60,648 bases of DNA from Akkermansiaceae bacterium (GTDB lineage Bacteria > Verrucomicrobiota > Verrucomicrobiia > Verrucomicrobiales > Akkermansiaceae), in assembly GCA_021200315.1 (NCBI GenBank), contig JAJQGU010000056.1, positions 1 to 60,648 of the forward strand, read 5' to 3'. A program made the translations under genes and the position numbers. This document shows positions 52,287-60,648 of this stretch, piece by piece (position 1 is the stretch's first letter; every line of letters begins with the position of its first letter). The notes below the pieces were generated by a model. The model had not been told where the DNA came from. It did not search any database and saw nothing but the letters and a program-made list of their open reading frames with translations.

Positions 52287-53780
52287 ATGAGCTATCACAC
52301 ACTCACAGCGGAGGAAGCCGCCGCCCTCATCCGGCACGGCGAGAACATCGGACTGAGCGGCTTCACGGCCGCCGGCGTGCCCAAAGCCGTCACGCGCGCC
52401 CTTGCCGCGAAGGCCGAAGCCGAGCATGCCGCGGGAAGACCATTTAAAATCAACCTCTTCACCGGGGCATCCACAAGTGCCTCGACGGACGGGGCCCTGG
52501 CCAAGGCTCACGCGATCGCCCACCGCACCCCCTACCAATCCAGCGCGGATCTCCGCAAGACGATCAATTCGGAGGACACCCAGTATTACGACCAGCATCT
52601 CTCGCACGCCGCGCAGAACATGCGCTACGGCTCCATTCCCAAAGTGCGCACGGCCATCATCGAAGCGGCAGACATCACCGAAGACGGCGAAATCACCCTG
52701 ACCACGGCTGGGGGCAACTCCCCCACCTACTGCAAGCTGGCCGAGCGTATCATCATCGAGTGGAACTCCTACCATCCCAAGGAGCTCAAGGAGATGCACG
52801 ATATCTACATGCCCCTCGACCCCCCCCACCGCCAGCCCATTCCCCTGCTGGCTCCGGATCACCGCATCGGCGGGCACACTCTCCGGATCGACCCCGCCAA
52901 GGTGGCGGGCATCGTCCATACCCATGAGCCGGACGGCATCGGCGCATTCAAGCCCGGTGACCCCGTGACGGACAAGATCGGCGAAAACGTCGTCTCCTTC
53001 CTCGAAGGCGAGCTGGAGGCGGGGCGCCTGCCCGCGAGTTTCCTGCCGATTCAGTCCGGCGTGGGCAACATTGCCAACGCCGTGCTCGCCGCGCTGGGAC
53101 GCAGCCGCACGATCCCGCCCTTCAAGATGTATACCGAAGTCATCCAGGATTCGGTGATCAGCCTGATGGAATCCGGCCGCTGCACGATGGTGGGCGGCTG
53201 CTCCCTCACTGTCTCCGACGACATGCTTCGGAAGATCTACGCCAATCTTGACTTCTTCAAGACGCGCGTGATCCTGCGTCCGCAGGAGGTCTCCAACAAC
53301 CCCGAGATCATCCGCCGCCTCGGCCTCATCTGCATCAACACCGCCATCGAGGTGGATCTCTTCGGACAGGTCAATTCCACGCATTTCTACGGCAGGCAGA
53401 TGATGAACGGCATCGGCGGCTCCGGCGACTTTGCCCGCAACGGCTGGCTCACGATCTTCACATGCCCCTCGATCGCCAAGGGCGGCGCCATTTCCTCCAT
53501 CGTGCCCATGGCCTCGCACCACGACCACACCGAGCACGATGTGGACATTGTCGTCACCGAACAGGGCGTGGCCGATCTCCGCGGCAAGTGCCCCCGCGAG
53601 CGCGCCGAGGAGCTCATCACCCGCTGCGCCCACCCGGAGTACAGGCGTCTGCTGCGCGATTACGTGGCGCTCACGCCGGGTTTCCACACTCCGCACTGTC
53701 TCGCCAAGGCATTCGAGATGCATACGAAATTCCTGACTACTGGCGATATGCGCAACGCGGACTTCTCGTCCGGCGTGTAG
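52287..53780 (+). CDS. Succinyl-CoA:acetate/propionate CoA-transferase, class I family
   Basis: A 497-residue enzyme, started at ATG 52287 (MSYHTLTAEEAAALIRHG). It has the family motifs GENIGLSGFTAAGVPKAV, GGNSPTYCKLAERIIIEWN, PIQSGVGNIANAVL, the catalytic Glu in KMYTEVIQDSV and FYGRQMMNGIGGSGDFARN. Close relatives (AarC, Cat1, SCACT) swap CoA between succinyl-CoA and acetate or propionate in gut fermenters, so a role in succinate-propionate fermentation or acetate handling is likely. The gene is monocistronic with a strong terminator. A TATAGT box at 52259-52264 is a possible -10. Confidence 0.85.
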   Translation: MSYHTLTAEEAAALIRHGENIGLSGFTAAGVPKAVTRALAAKAEAEHAAGRPFKINLFTGASTSASTDGALAKAHAIAHRTPYQSSADLRKTINSEDTQYYDQHLSHAAQNMRYGSIPKVRTAIIEAADITEDGEITLTTAGGNSPTYCKLAERIIIEWNSYHPKELKEMHDIYMPLDPPHRQPIPLLAPDHRIGGHTLRIDPAKVAGIVHTHEPDGIGAFKPGDPVTDKIGENVVSFLEGELEAGRLPASFLPIQSGVGNIANAVLAALGRSRTIPPFKMYTEVIQDSVISLMESGRCTMVGGCSLTVSDDMLRKIYANLDFFKTRVILRPQEVSNNPEIIRRLGLICINTAIEVDLFGQVNSTHFYGRQMMNGIGGSGDFARNGWLTIFTCPSIAKGGAISSIVPMASHHDHTEHDVDIVVTEQGVADLRGKCPRERAEELITRCAHPEYRRLLRDYVALTPGFHTPHCLAKAFEMHTKFLTTGDMRNADFSSGV

Positions 53781-53813
53781 GCGCGCCCGCCATCCGCCGG
53801 CTCCGCCTTTCCC

Positions 53814-53845
53814 GCTCCGCCCCTCCCCGGGCGGGGCTTTTTTTT
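53814..53845 (+). terminator. Rho-independent terminator after the CoA-transferase gene
   Basis: GCTCCGCCC (53814-53822) pairs with GGGCGGGGC (53829-53837, one G-U pair) around CTCCCC, followed by eight T. Confidence 0.85.
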
Positions 53846-53909
53846 CGCGGCTCCCTCCGCCGCGATCCCTCCCGCTTCCGTCCGGGCTGCGATTTTTGGA
53901 AAAACGGGC

Positions 53910-53938
53910 TTGACAACGCGTGCGAAATGATGAAAATA
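53910..53938 (+). promoter_or_regulatory. Candidate promoter of the giant repeat protein
   Basis: A perfect TTGACA at 53910-53915 is followed 17 bp later by AAAATA, a poor -10 in an A-rich run. AAGG just before the ATG at 54006 may act as a ribosome site. The spacing fits a leader of about 60 nt. Confidence 0.35.
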
Positions 53939-54005
53939 AAGAAGATTTTCATGCGACGGCCGCCCTGGTGCCGGAGCATCCGAATATCAAACGACATTTC
54001 AAGGT

Positions 54006-57000
54006 ATGAAACTCCACTTGCCTCTCAAGCTCCGTGCGGCGCTCGCCGCCTGCCTCTCCGCCGTCTCTCCGTTCGTCCCCACCGCCGCCTCCGGCTCCCT
54101 CGCCGTCGGCGCGGCGGTCTTCGCGCTCGCCTCAGCCGCGCAGGGGGAGGATTACGCCGACGTGACCTATTCGACGGACACAACCACGATCTCGACGAGT
54201 GATGCGTCTCTGACGGCTGATGTGGAGGATGCGCCGGACGCGTCCTCCGGCGCCATTGACCTGAACGACGGCACGGACGCCTACACCGGCACGCTGACCA
54301 TCAGCGGCGGCGGCAGCACGATTTCCACCACGAATACGAACGGCAGCTCCGGCGGGCGCGTGACCATCTCTCTCTCGGGGGAGGCGCTGAGCGCGGATTT
54401 GGGATGCCTCGTCTTCACGGGCGGTATCGAAGCCAACCTGGGGAGCGTCTTCTCCAGCTCCGACGTCATCGCGAACGAGAGCTTCTACATTCTCTTCGAC
54501 AACGCTTCGTTCTACATCGACAACGGCAGCACTTTCGCCGCCGACTTCGAGGTGGGCTCGGGCGGGGTGCGCCTCAACGGCTCCGGCAGCGCAAGCTATT
54601 ACTACACAGGCAAGATCACGGGCAGCGGCAACATCTACGCGAAGACCTACGGCAACAATCAATGTCAGTACATCCAGGGCGACGTGTCGGAGTACACGGG
54701 CTGCTTCGGGGAAATCGCCTCTTCGACGCAGTCGGACGCCAAGACTTGGTATTTCGGCAGCACGGACGGCTCCCTTTCCGCGGCGGAGGTCACCAACGGC
54801 GTCGTGGGCGGGAATATCGGCCGCAGTACGTCCGCCCGTTCCAAGGTCACGTACAACTATGCGGATGCCTATGAAGTGACGGGCTGCATCTACGGCCAGA
54901 GCCTCACGGTCGCCGGGGGCGAGGCGTCTTTCACCGGCTCTCTGGCGGACTCCACCGCCATCACCGTGTCGGAAGGCGCCTCGGCCACGTTCAAAAACAG
55001 CGGAGGGGTGACTTCCTCCGGCACGGTGACGGTGGCGGGCACCGCGACCTTCGACACCACGGCCGATCTGGCCGCCCTGTCGGTGACGGGTACGGCAGTC
55101 TTCAACGGCGTTTCCACGGCGGTAAGCTTGACGGCGGCAGAGGGTTCCACGCTGACCGTGGGCGAGAGCGGCAGCATGACCGTGAGCGGAGACGCGGCGC
55201 TGGCAGGCACGCTGACCAACAACGGCAGCCTCACCCTGGGCGGCACTCTGTCGCTCACCTCGGTTTCCATCGTCAACGAGGGCGCTGTGACGCTCGCGGA
55301 AAGTCTCGTGCTCGACCTGAGCGGACTGACGGCGGAGGAAAATGAAGGCGTCTATACCTACACCCTCTTCACGGGGAGCTCCGCCGTGGATCTCTCGTCC
55401 CTGACGACGGATGCCCTCACGGGCGTCACCGTCGCCGGCAAGGAATGGTCTTTCAACGACGACGGCACCATCTCCTACGTGATCACCTCCAGCGAAGTCG
55501 TCTGGGCGGGCACGGAGAGCTCCCATGCATGGGACGCGGAGTCGGCGAACTGGACGGGAGGCGCGGTCTTCACCGCCGGCGACAGCGTCGCCTTCGACTC
55601 CACGGCGGCATACAAGACCGTCTCTCTGAGCGGAGACTATGAAGTGACGGACATCACCGTCAGCGACGCCTACACCTTTCTCGTGGAGGACGCGGCGAGC
55701 ATTACCGTCTACGGCGAAGTGACGGGCGGCGAAGGCTCCCTGACGGTGACGGGCGGCGGCAATCTCACCGTTTCCACGGCGCTGGCTCTGGGGCTCTCCG
55801 CCGTGGAGATCGCGGAGGGAACGATCCTCACCCTCGCCGACGCGGTGGCGGACGAGGACGATTTCTCCGCTGTCACGGGCGCGGGCACGCTCGCTCTCAC
55901 GGGCGGCACGCTCTCCGCCTCTTCCGTGTCAGATGCGCTCTCCAACCTGAGTCTGGCCGGCATGACGCTGAGCGTCGGCGAAGAGACCACTCTCTCGCTG
56001 AATCTCGCGCTGGACGGCGCGGTGACCGTTTCCCTCGTCGCGGACGCCGCCGTGACGGGCGATGTCTCCGGCGAGGGCGCGACAGTGACGGTGACGGGCA
56101 GCGGCTGCTCCCTCATCCTCGGCGAGGGGACGTCGGGAGGAGAGGAAGGGGAGGATGAGCTGGCCTCCGTCGTCCTGGGCGATCTCGTCCTGTCGGACGG
56201 CGTGACCTTCGGCGTGGGGGACTACGTGACGGGCACTATTTCTAACACGGACAAGGAGTATGTGAACGGCTATTCCTTCACGATCACCACGGGCACGGGC
56301 TCCACGCTGACGGACGGCCGCTACTACAACCTGACCAACACAACACTGACCATCAGCGGAACGGGTGTGTACGAAATCGACGGGCTGACGCTCTCCGCCA
56401 ACGACGCCGACGAGCGGTCCGCCTACGTGGTCGTGGAGGCGGGAGCGACGCTGCACATCACCGGAACGACGACGAGCATCACGGGCGGCGAAGGCTCGCT
56501 CATGCTTTCGAACTGGAGCGCCTCTAATACGTTCGACGTCTACGGCACGCTCATTTCCGAGGCGGGCATCTCCGGCCGAGACGGTACGGGCACCCTCAAC
56601 GTGCACTCCGGCGGCACGCTGACGCTCAATGCGGGCCTCACGGCATCCAGCCGCGGCACCAACGTGCTGAACGTGTACGCCGGCGGCACGCTCAACCTCG
56701 GCGACCAGGAGAGCACCACGGCGGGCGCGCTCACGGTCAATGTCTACGCGGGGGCTGTTGTCAACGCTGTGGATGAGGAGACCACCGTTGCCCGCACCAT
56801 CGTCTTCGGCGCGGCGGATGAGGAAAACGCCGAAGTCACCCTGAATGCGGACGAGGGGCTCGCACTGATCTTTTCGACCGCGCAGACGCTCACGAACGTC
56901 GCCGTCACAGGCGCGGGCGTGGTGTCCTTCACCGGGGCGCTGACGAGTTCGGACAGCGATTCGGCCATCCGCGTGACGGACGGCGCCACGCTGAAGCTGA

Positions 57001-60000
57001 GCGGCGGCAACGGCAGCTGGGCGGGCACGACCACGGTGGAGAGCGGCGGCACGCTCGTCGCGCTGGGCAGCTCCGTCGCCTCCATGGGGGGCAGCGGCTC
57101 GACCGTGACTGTGGCGGAAGGCGGCGTGCTGACGGTGGGCAGCGAGGCGGACGGCACGGCCGCGGTGAACTACTACGGCAACATTGACGGCGCGGGGGAC
57201 GTCGTCGTCTATTCGGGCTCTACGCTGAAGCTGTTCCTCGGCGGCGCGGAGACGCTGAGCTACTCGGGGACGCTGACGGTGCAGTCGGGTTCCGCGCTGT
57301 CGATGACCAACTCCAGCACCAAGCTGGCCAACGCCTCGCTGACGATGGAGGAGGGAAGCTCGCTGACGCTGACGGGCGTGACCTCCATGACCGTCGGCGG
57401 TGCGCTGACGCTGGGCGACAATCTGACGTTCAGCCTGTCGTCTCTGACGCTGGACGCGTCGGTCTCCAAATCCTACACGCTCGCCACGGCCGGGAGCATC
57501 GTCTGCGGAGATCTGACGACCATTTCGCTGGAGAACTATACGATCGACGAGGCCACGGCGGAGTCCTACAGCCTGACGCTGACCGTGCAGGACAACGGCG
57601 ACGGCACCTCGTCTCTCGTGCTCCTGCTGACGAACAGCGATCTGTACTGGGTGGCGGGTGACGGCACCTGGTCGGCGGCTTCGGGCGCCTCGCAGTGGGC
57701 GCTTGCCAGCGGCGCGTCGGCTACCAATGATTTCCTGAACGGCGCCTCGGTCTTTTTCGATCAGGATGTGAGCGCGGCCATCTCGGTGGAGGGCGCCGTC
57801 AGCGTCGACGGAATGACGGTGAGCGCGGGCAGCTACACCTTCACCGGAGAGGACGGCGCGGCCTTGACGGTCACCGGCACGCTGGCCGTGACTGGCTCGG
57901 CTGCGGCGATCATTAACGTGGAGACCGACCTTTCCGCCGCCGAGGTGACTGTGGACGAGGGAGCTTCGCTCACTCTCGGCGAGGGAGCTGACATCGGCGT
58001 GCTGACGAACGGCGGCAGCCTGACCGTGAGTACGGGCGATTTGACGGTCGGCGAGCTGACGAACAGCGGCAGCCTGACCGTGAGCACGGGCGATTTGACG
58101 GTGGAGACGGCCACGGCCGCCGGCGGCACAGTGACGGTGGGCGGGGATCTCATCCTTTCCGACGGGGAGAACAGTTTCGAGAATCTCTCGGTCGCTGGCA
58201 GCGTCTCCAACAGCGGCATGCTTACCCTCAACGGCGCGGCCTCCGTCGGCGGCTTTGCGGACGGAGTCTCGGGAGATCTCGTGGTGAATGAAGGAGCGTC
58301 CCTCGTTGTCACCGGGAGCGGCGCCGTCACGGTGTCTTCCCTCTCCGGCGCGGGTACGCTGACGGCGGAGAGCGCCTCCCTCACTCTGGCGGACGGCTCG
58401 GAAATCGGCAGCCTGACGGCCACGGACATCACGCTGGAAGGCACGCTGACGGTGACGGGCACGCTCACCGTCTCGAACATCACGCTGAACACCCTGAGCG
58501 GGGGCACTGTCTCCCTGACCGCGGGCACGCTCGCGGGGGGAACCGGGGATACCGTTTCTTTCTACATCGGCGATGAGCTGCTGCAGGCTTTGGGACTGAA
58601 AGACGGCTCAAGCTGCACGATCGCCTCCGCCGTCGTGGCGGACGGCACATCGCTGAGCCTCGGGGATGAAGGGACGGTGACGCTCAGCGGCTACACCTAC
58701 AGCCTGACCTACAGTGATTCGTCTATTTCCATCACGGCGGCGCTCGCGGGTTCCCATTGGACGGGCACCGGCACATGGGGCACGGATTCCAACTGGAGCG
58801 GCGGAAGCACGCCCGGGGCGTCCGACGCGGCCAACTTCACGGGGGAAGGATCGTCTGAGGTGACATTGGAAGGTGCGGTGACGGCAGGTTCCGTGAATGT
58901 GGACACCTCTTCCGTCGGGAGTGTGACATACACCTTCACGGGATCCGGCTCGCTGACGACGGATGCTCTGTCCGTGACCGCGGGCGGCCTCGTCATCGGG
59001 ACGAGCGTGACTGTCAATGAGGCGGCCGTGGTGGGCGCCGACGGTTCGCTGAGCGTGAATACAAGCGGCACGCTCGAGGCGGGCTCGCTGACCGTGAACG
59101 AGGGCGGATCCTTTGCCAATGAGGGAACGACCACGGTTTCGGGCGCGCTGACCGCGGATGAAGTCGCCAACACGGGGAGCCTTTCCGTGGGCGACGGAAC
59201 GGACATCGGTACGCTGACGGGAGGCGGCTCGCTGACGACGGCCGGCACGGCCGCCGTCGAAAGCGTCTCGGACACCCTGACCTCCCTCACCATTGACGGC
59301 GGCAGCATGACCGTAAGCACGGGTGATCTGACGGTCGGCGAGCTGGCGAACAGCGGCACGCTGGCCGTGGAAAACGGGGCGCTGACGGTGAATGCTGCCG
59401 CGGCGGCCGGCGGCACGGTAAGCGCCTCTTCCGTGGACCTGAGCGGCGCGGCGGGGAGCGGATTCACCTCTATCACGACCGACGCGCTGACAATCTCGAT
59501 CTCGGAGAGCAACCTGACCGCCGCTTCGCTGACGGTGGAGACGCTGAGCGGCCTGACGGCGGACTCGATCACGCTGACCCTCTCCGGGCTGGATGAACTC
59601 ACGATTTCGGAGGGCGACTACTACTTGGTGACCGTATCTTCCGGCTCCGCGGATCTGACGCTTTCCGGCGAGGTGGTTGCCTGGTTCTCCGCCGAGGGAT
59701 ACACGGCTTCGCTCACGTTTGATGCATCCTCTCAGACGAGGAGCGTCGCGGGCGCGGGGAGCTGGGTGCTGACCCTCACCGAGGCGACGGACGAGGGACG
59801 AACTTGGTATACTTCAAGCGCAACCACCGGAGCAGGCTATACGGTGGGTACGCTGACGTACCAGCCTGACGGCAGCACGCTGGTCTCGATCAGCGGAACG
59901 GACGTGTACACAGAGACGGAAGACGTCCTTTCCACCGTGCAGAACGTGTACGCCGACGGTGATCTGAGCATCGATCTGACGGAGTCGAACCGCGAAAGCG

Positions 60001-60648
60001 CAGACGATGCGCTTGTGCTCAACAACCTCACCCAGGCAGAAGCGGATGAGGATATCACCATCACCATCGTGGGCGACGGTACGGCCTCCGGCACGGAGGG
60101 CGATCTGGTGATTCTGGCTGCGACTGAGGACGCGGCCGCCGGCAACGAGCGCAGCGGCGCCGAAAGCATCGAGGCGGAATCCGTGACCGTGCGGGTGACC
60201 GGAGACTATTCGCTGACAGTCGGCGATTTCACCCTTACCGGCGCGGAGCTGGCCGTGGAACTCGAAGGGGACGATGCCCAATTCACGGTTTCGTCGCTGA
60301 CCGGCGACGAGGATTCCATCCTCTCGGGAACTATCTGCATCGACGGAGCGACGGGTACGGCCGGTGTCTACAGCGGCTCCTACTCCGCCGACGGCGCGGC
60401 CGTCTACGCGGTGGGGGAAGCCGCCGCTCAGATCCTGGCCGTGGATGAGTCGTCTTCATCGCTCACGGTAGGCGGCACGGCGGGCACCATCACCCTCGAC
60501 TACACGGCGGGCGACGCGGAAATCGCCGCTATCTCCGCCGCCGGAGCCACCATCGTCCTCAACAACGCCGCCGCGGACAGCGGCGTCAACACTCTCACTT
60601 TGACGGAGGAATCGAGCATGGGAGGCGGGACGCTGGCGCTGAGCATCG
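54006..60648 (+). CDS. Giant secreted beta-helical repeat protein (autotransporter-like), 3' end beyond window
   Basis: An open frame of 2,214 codons with no stop before the window ends. A basic N-terminus (KLHLPLKLRAALAACLS) and two hydrophobic stretches give a long signal peptide; cleavage is likely after ALASAAQ. Most of the protein is Thr/Ser/Gly/Ala-rich short strands (such as GSLTVSTGDLTVGEL) typical of right-handed beta-helix passenger domains. Three Trp-rich junctions resembling the NWxxG...DxAxF motif of PATR-type proteins occur near residues 498 (VWAGTESSHAWDA), 1211 (YWVAGDGTWSAAS) and 1581 (HWTGTGTWGTDSNWSGG), dividing it into large modules. No C-terminal translocator or sorting domain is visible because the end is missing. 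It is probably a surface adhesin or a secreted structural protein. Confidence 0.85.
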   Translation, partial: MKLHLPLKLRAALAACLSAVSPFVPTAASGSLAVGAAVFALASAAQGEDYADVTYSTDTTTISTSDASLTADVEDAPDASSGAIDLNDGTDAYTGTLTISGGGSTISTTNTNGSSGGRVTISLSGEALSADLGCLVFTGGIEANLGSVFSSSDVIANESFYILFDNASFYIDNGSTFAADFEVGSGGVRLNGSGSASYYYTGKITGSGNIYAKTYGNNQCQYIQGDVSEYTGCFGEIASSTQSDAKTWYFGSTDGSLSAAEVTNGVVGGNIGRSTSARSKVTYNYADAYEVTGCIYGQSLTVAGGEASFTGSLADSTAITVSEGASATFKNSGGVTSSGTVTVAGTATFDTTADLAALSVTGTAVFNGVSTAVSLTAAEGSTLTVGESGSMTVSGDAALAGTLTNNGSLTLGGTLSLTSVSIVNEGAVTLAESLVLDLSGLTAEENEGVYTYTLFTGSSAVDLSSLTTDALTGVTVAGKEWSFNDDGTISYVITSSEVVWAGTESSHAWDAESANWTGGAVFTAGDSVAFDSTAAYKTVSLSGDYEVTDITVSDAYTFLVEDAASITVYGEVTGGEGSLTVTGGGNLTVSTALALGLSAVEIAEGTILTLADAVADEDDFSAVTGAGTLALTGGTLSASSVSDALSNLSLAGMTLSVGEETTLSLNLALDGAVTVSLVADAAVTGDVSGEGATVTVTGSGCSLILGEGTSGGEEGEDELASVVLGDLVLSDGVTFGVGDYVTGTISNTDKEYVNGYSFTITTGTGSTLTDGRYYNLTNTTLTISGTGVYEIDGLTLSANDADERSAYVVVEAGATLHITGTTTSITGGEGSLMLSNWSASNTFDVYGTLISEAGISGRDGTGTLNVHSGGTLTLNAGLTASSRGTNVLNVYAGGTLNLGDQESTTAGALTVNVYAGAVVNAVDEETTVARTIVFGAADEENAEVTLNADEGLALIFSTAQTLTNVAVTGAGVVSFTGALTSSDSDSAIRVTDGATLKLSGGNGSWAGTTTVESGGTLVALGSSVASMGGSGSTVTVAEGGVLTVGSEADGTAAVNYYGNIDGAGDVVVYSGSTLKLFLGGAETLSYSGTLTVQSGSALSMTNSSTKLANASLTMEEGSSLTLTGVTSMTVGGALTLGDNLTFSLSSLTLDASVSKSYTLATAGSIVCGDLTTISLENYTIDEATAESYSLTLTVQDNGDGTSSLVLLLTNSDLYWVAGDGTWSAASGASQWALASGASATNDFLNGASVFFDQDVSAAISVEGAVSVDGMTVSAGSYTFTGEDGAALTVTGTLAVTGSAAAIINVETDLSAAEVTVDEGASLTLGEGADIGVLTNGGSLTVSTGDLTVGELTNSGSLTVSTGDLTVETATAAGGTVTVGGDLILSDGENSFENLSVAGSVSNSGMLTLNGAASVGGFADGVSGDLVVNEGASLVVTGSGAVTVSSLSGAGTLTAESASLTLADGSEIGSLTATDITLEGTLTVTGTLTVSNITLNTLSGGTVSLTAGTLAGGTGDTVSFYIGDELLQALGLKDGSSCTIASAVVADGTSLSLGDEGTVTLSGYTYSLTYSDSSISITAALAGSHWTGTGTWGTDSNWSGGSTPGASDAANFTGEGSSEVTLEGAVTAGSVNVDTSSVGSVTYTFTGSGSLTTDALSVTAGGLVIGTSVTVNEAAVVGADGSLSVNTSGTLEAGSLTVNEGGSFANEGTTTVSGALTADEVANTGSLSVGDGTDIGTLTGGGSLTTAGTAAVESVSDTLTSLTIDGGSMTVSTGDLTVGELANSGTLAVENGALTVNAAAAAGGTVSASSVDLSGAAGSGFTSITTDALTISISESNLTAASLTVETLSGLTADSITLTLSGLDELTISEGDYYLVTVSSGSADLTLSGEVVAWFSAEGYTASLTFDASSQTRSVAGAGSWVLTLTEATDEGRTWYTSSATTGAGYTVGTLTYQPDGSTLVSISGTDVYTETEDVLSTVQNVYADGDLSIDLTESNRESADDALVLNNLTQAEADEDITITIVGDGTASGTEGDLVILAATEDAAAGNERSGAESIEAESVTVRVTGDYSLTVGDFTLTGAELAVELEGDDAQFTVSSLTGDEDSILSGTICIDGATGTAGVYSGSYSADGAAVYAVGEAAAQILAVDESSSSLTVGGTAGTITLDYTAGDAEIAAISAAGATIVLNNAAADSGVNTLTLTEESSMGGGTLALSI
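58008..58115 (+). repeat. 54-bp tandem repeat within the giant repeat protein
   Basis: Two adjacent 18-codon units (58008-58061 and 58062-58115) begin NGGSLTVSTGDLTV and NSGSLTVSTGDLTV and differ by a few bases, more toward the 3' end of the unit. A diverged relative is at about 59310-59390. Confidence 0.7.

Noticed and set aside
53462-54202. Plus-strand frame bridging the CoA-transferase 3' end and the giant gene
   Set aside because: It is out of frame with both real genes, crosses a strong terminator and is Arg-rich, as expected for a shadow frame.
54132-60281. Several long minus-strand frames (for example 54132-55526, 58709-59602, 59814-60281)
   Set aside because: They are antisense to the giant repeat protein; its biased Thr/Ser/Gly codons leave the opposite strand open. 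None has a domain or a start signal.
1-60648. CRISPR array, rRNA operon, complete insertion sequence or riboswitch
   Set aside because: No regularly spaced identical direct repeats, no rRNA-like stretch, no DDE transposase with terminal inverted repeats and no recognisable riboswitch core were seen. The only RNA gene found is tRNA-Val.

Overview
The window looks like a chromosome segment of a Verrucomicrobiota-like bacterium, probably host-associated, carrying a foreign, partly decayed defence island in its left third. The assignment is inference. It rests on GC-rich backbone genes, an AP2-like small DNA-binding protein, a prc gene with a long C-terminal extension, a very large Ser/Thr/Gly-rich beta-helical repeat protein, and backbone genes that mostly lack Shine-Dalgarno sequences. 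No rRNA or marker phylogeny is available here.

1-2.1 kb: the 3' part of a phage/conjugative 'polyvalent' protein (left end outside the window) reads without a stop into an unrelated lipoprotein gene that has its own promoter. 2.1-19.06 kb: an AT-richer island whose core genes have clear Shine-Dalgarno sequences, unlike the backbone. Its core is a BREX type 4 locus in one orientation: a 635-residue protein of unknown function, brxP (PAPS-reductase-like PP-loop enzyme with cysteine clusters and a DUF4007-like tail), brxC (large P-loop ATPase), pglZ, brxL (short form), a 66-residue zinc-ribbon protein and a cysteine desulfurase. Cysteine desulfurase plus PAPS-reductase-like enzyme plus ATPase suggests sulfur-based DNA modification, with dndB/D/E absent. 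Downstream are a broken WYL-type regulator, remnants of a restriction helicase/methylase and a broken large serine recombinase that ends where the backbone gene sua5 ends, so the island now looks immobile.

19.07-53.8 kb is ordinary backbone: sua5, a soluble histidine kinase, a Prc protease, an AP2-like gene, a SulP transporter, then a tightly coupled minus-strand cluster purE-pyrR-pyrB-pyrC'-ELM1-like-GT4 in which the dihydroorotase has lost metal ligands. Next come ilvC, an ABC ATPase with a GntR regulator, dapF-aroK, nadE, a flavodoxin, a Nudix hydrolase, nagB, hemW, an HU-like gene, a membrane protein, a thioesterase, tRNA-Val(GAC), typA, a heterodimeric ABC exporter, a GH35 beta-galactosidase, an L,D-transpeptidase and a class I CoA-transferase. 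54.0 kb to the end is one open reading frame of more than 2,200 codons for a secreted beta-helical repeat protein, continuing beyond the window.

A recurring feature of the backbone is a TTGnnn - about 17 bp - TAnnnT promoter whose -10 box ends only 6-12 nt before the start codon. This predicts leaderless or nearly leaderless mRNAs and contrasts with the Shine-Dalgarno-led island genes.
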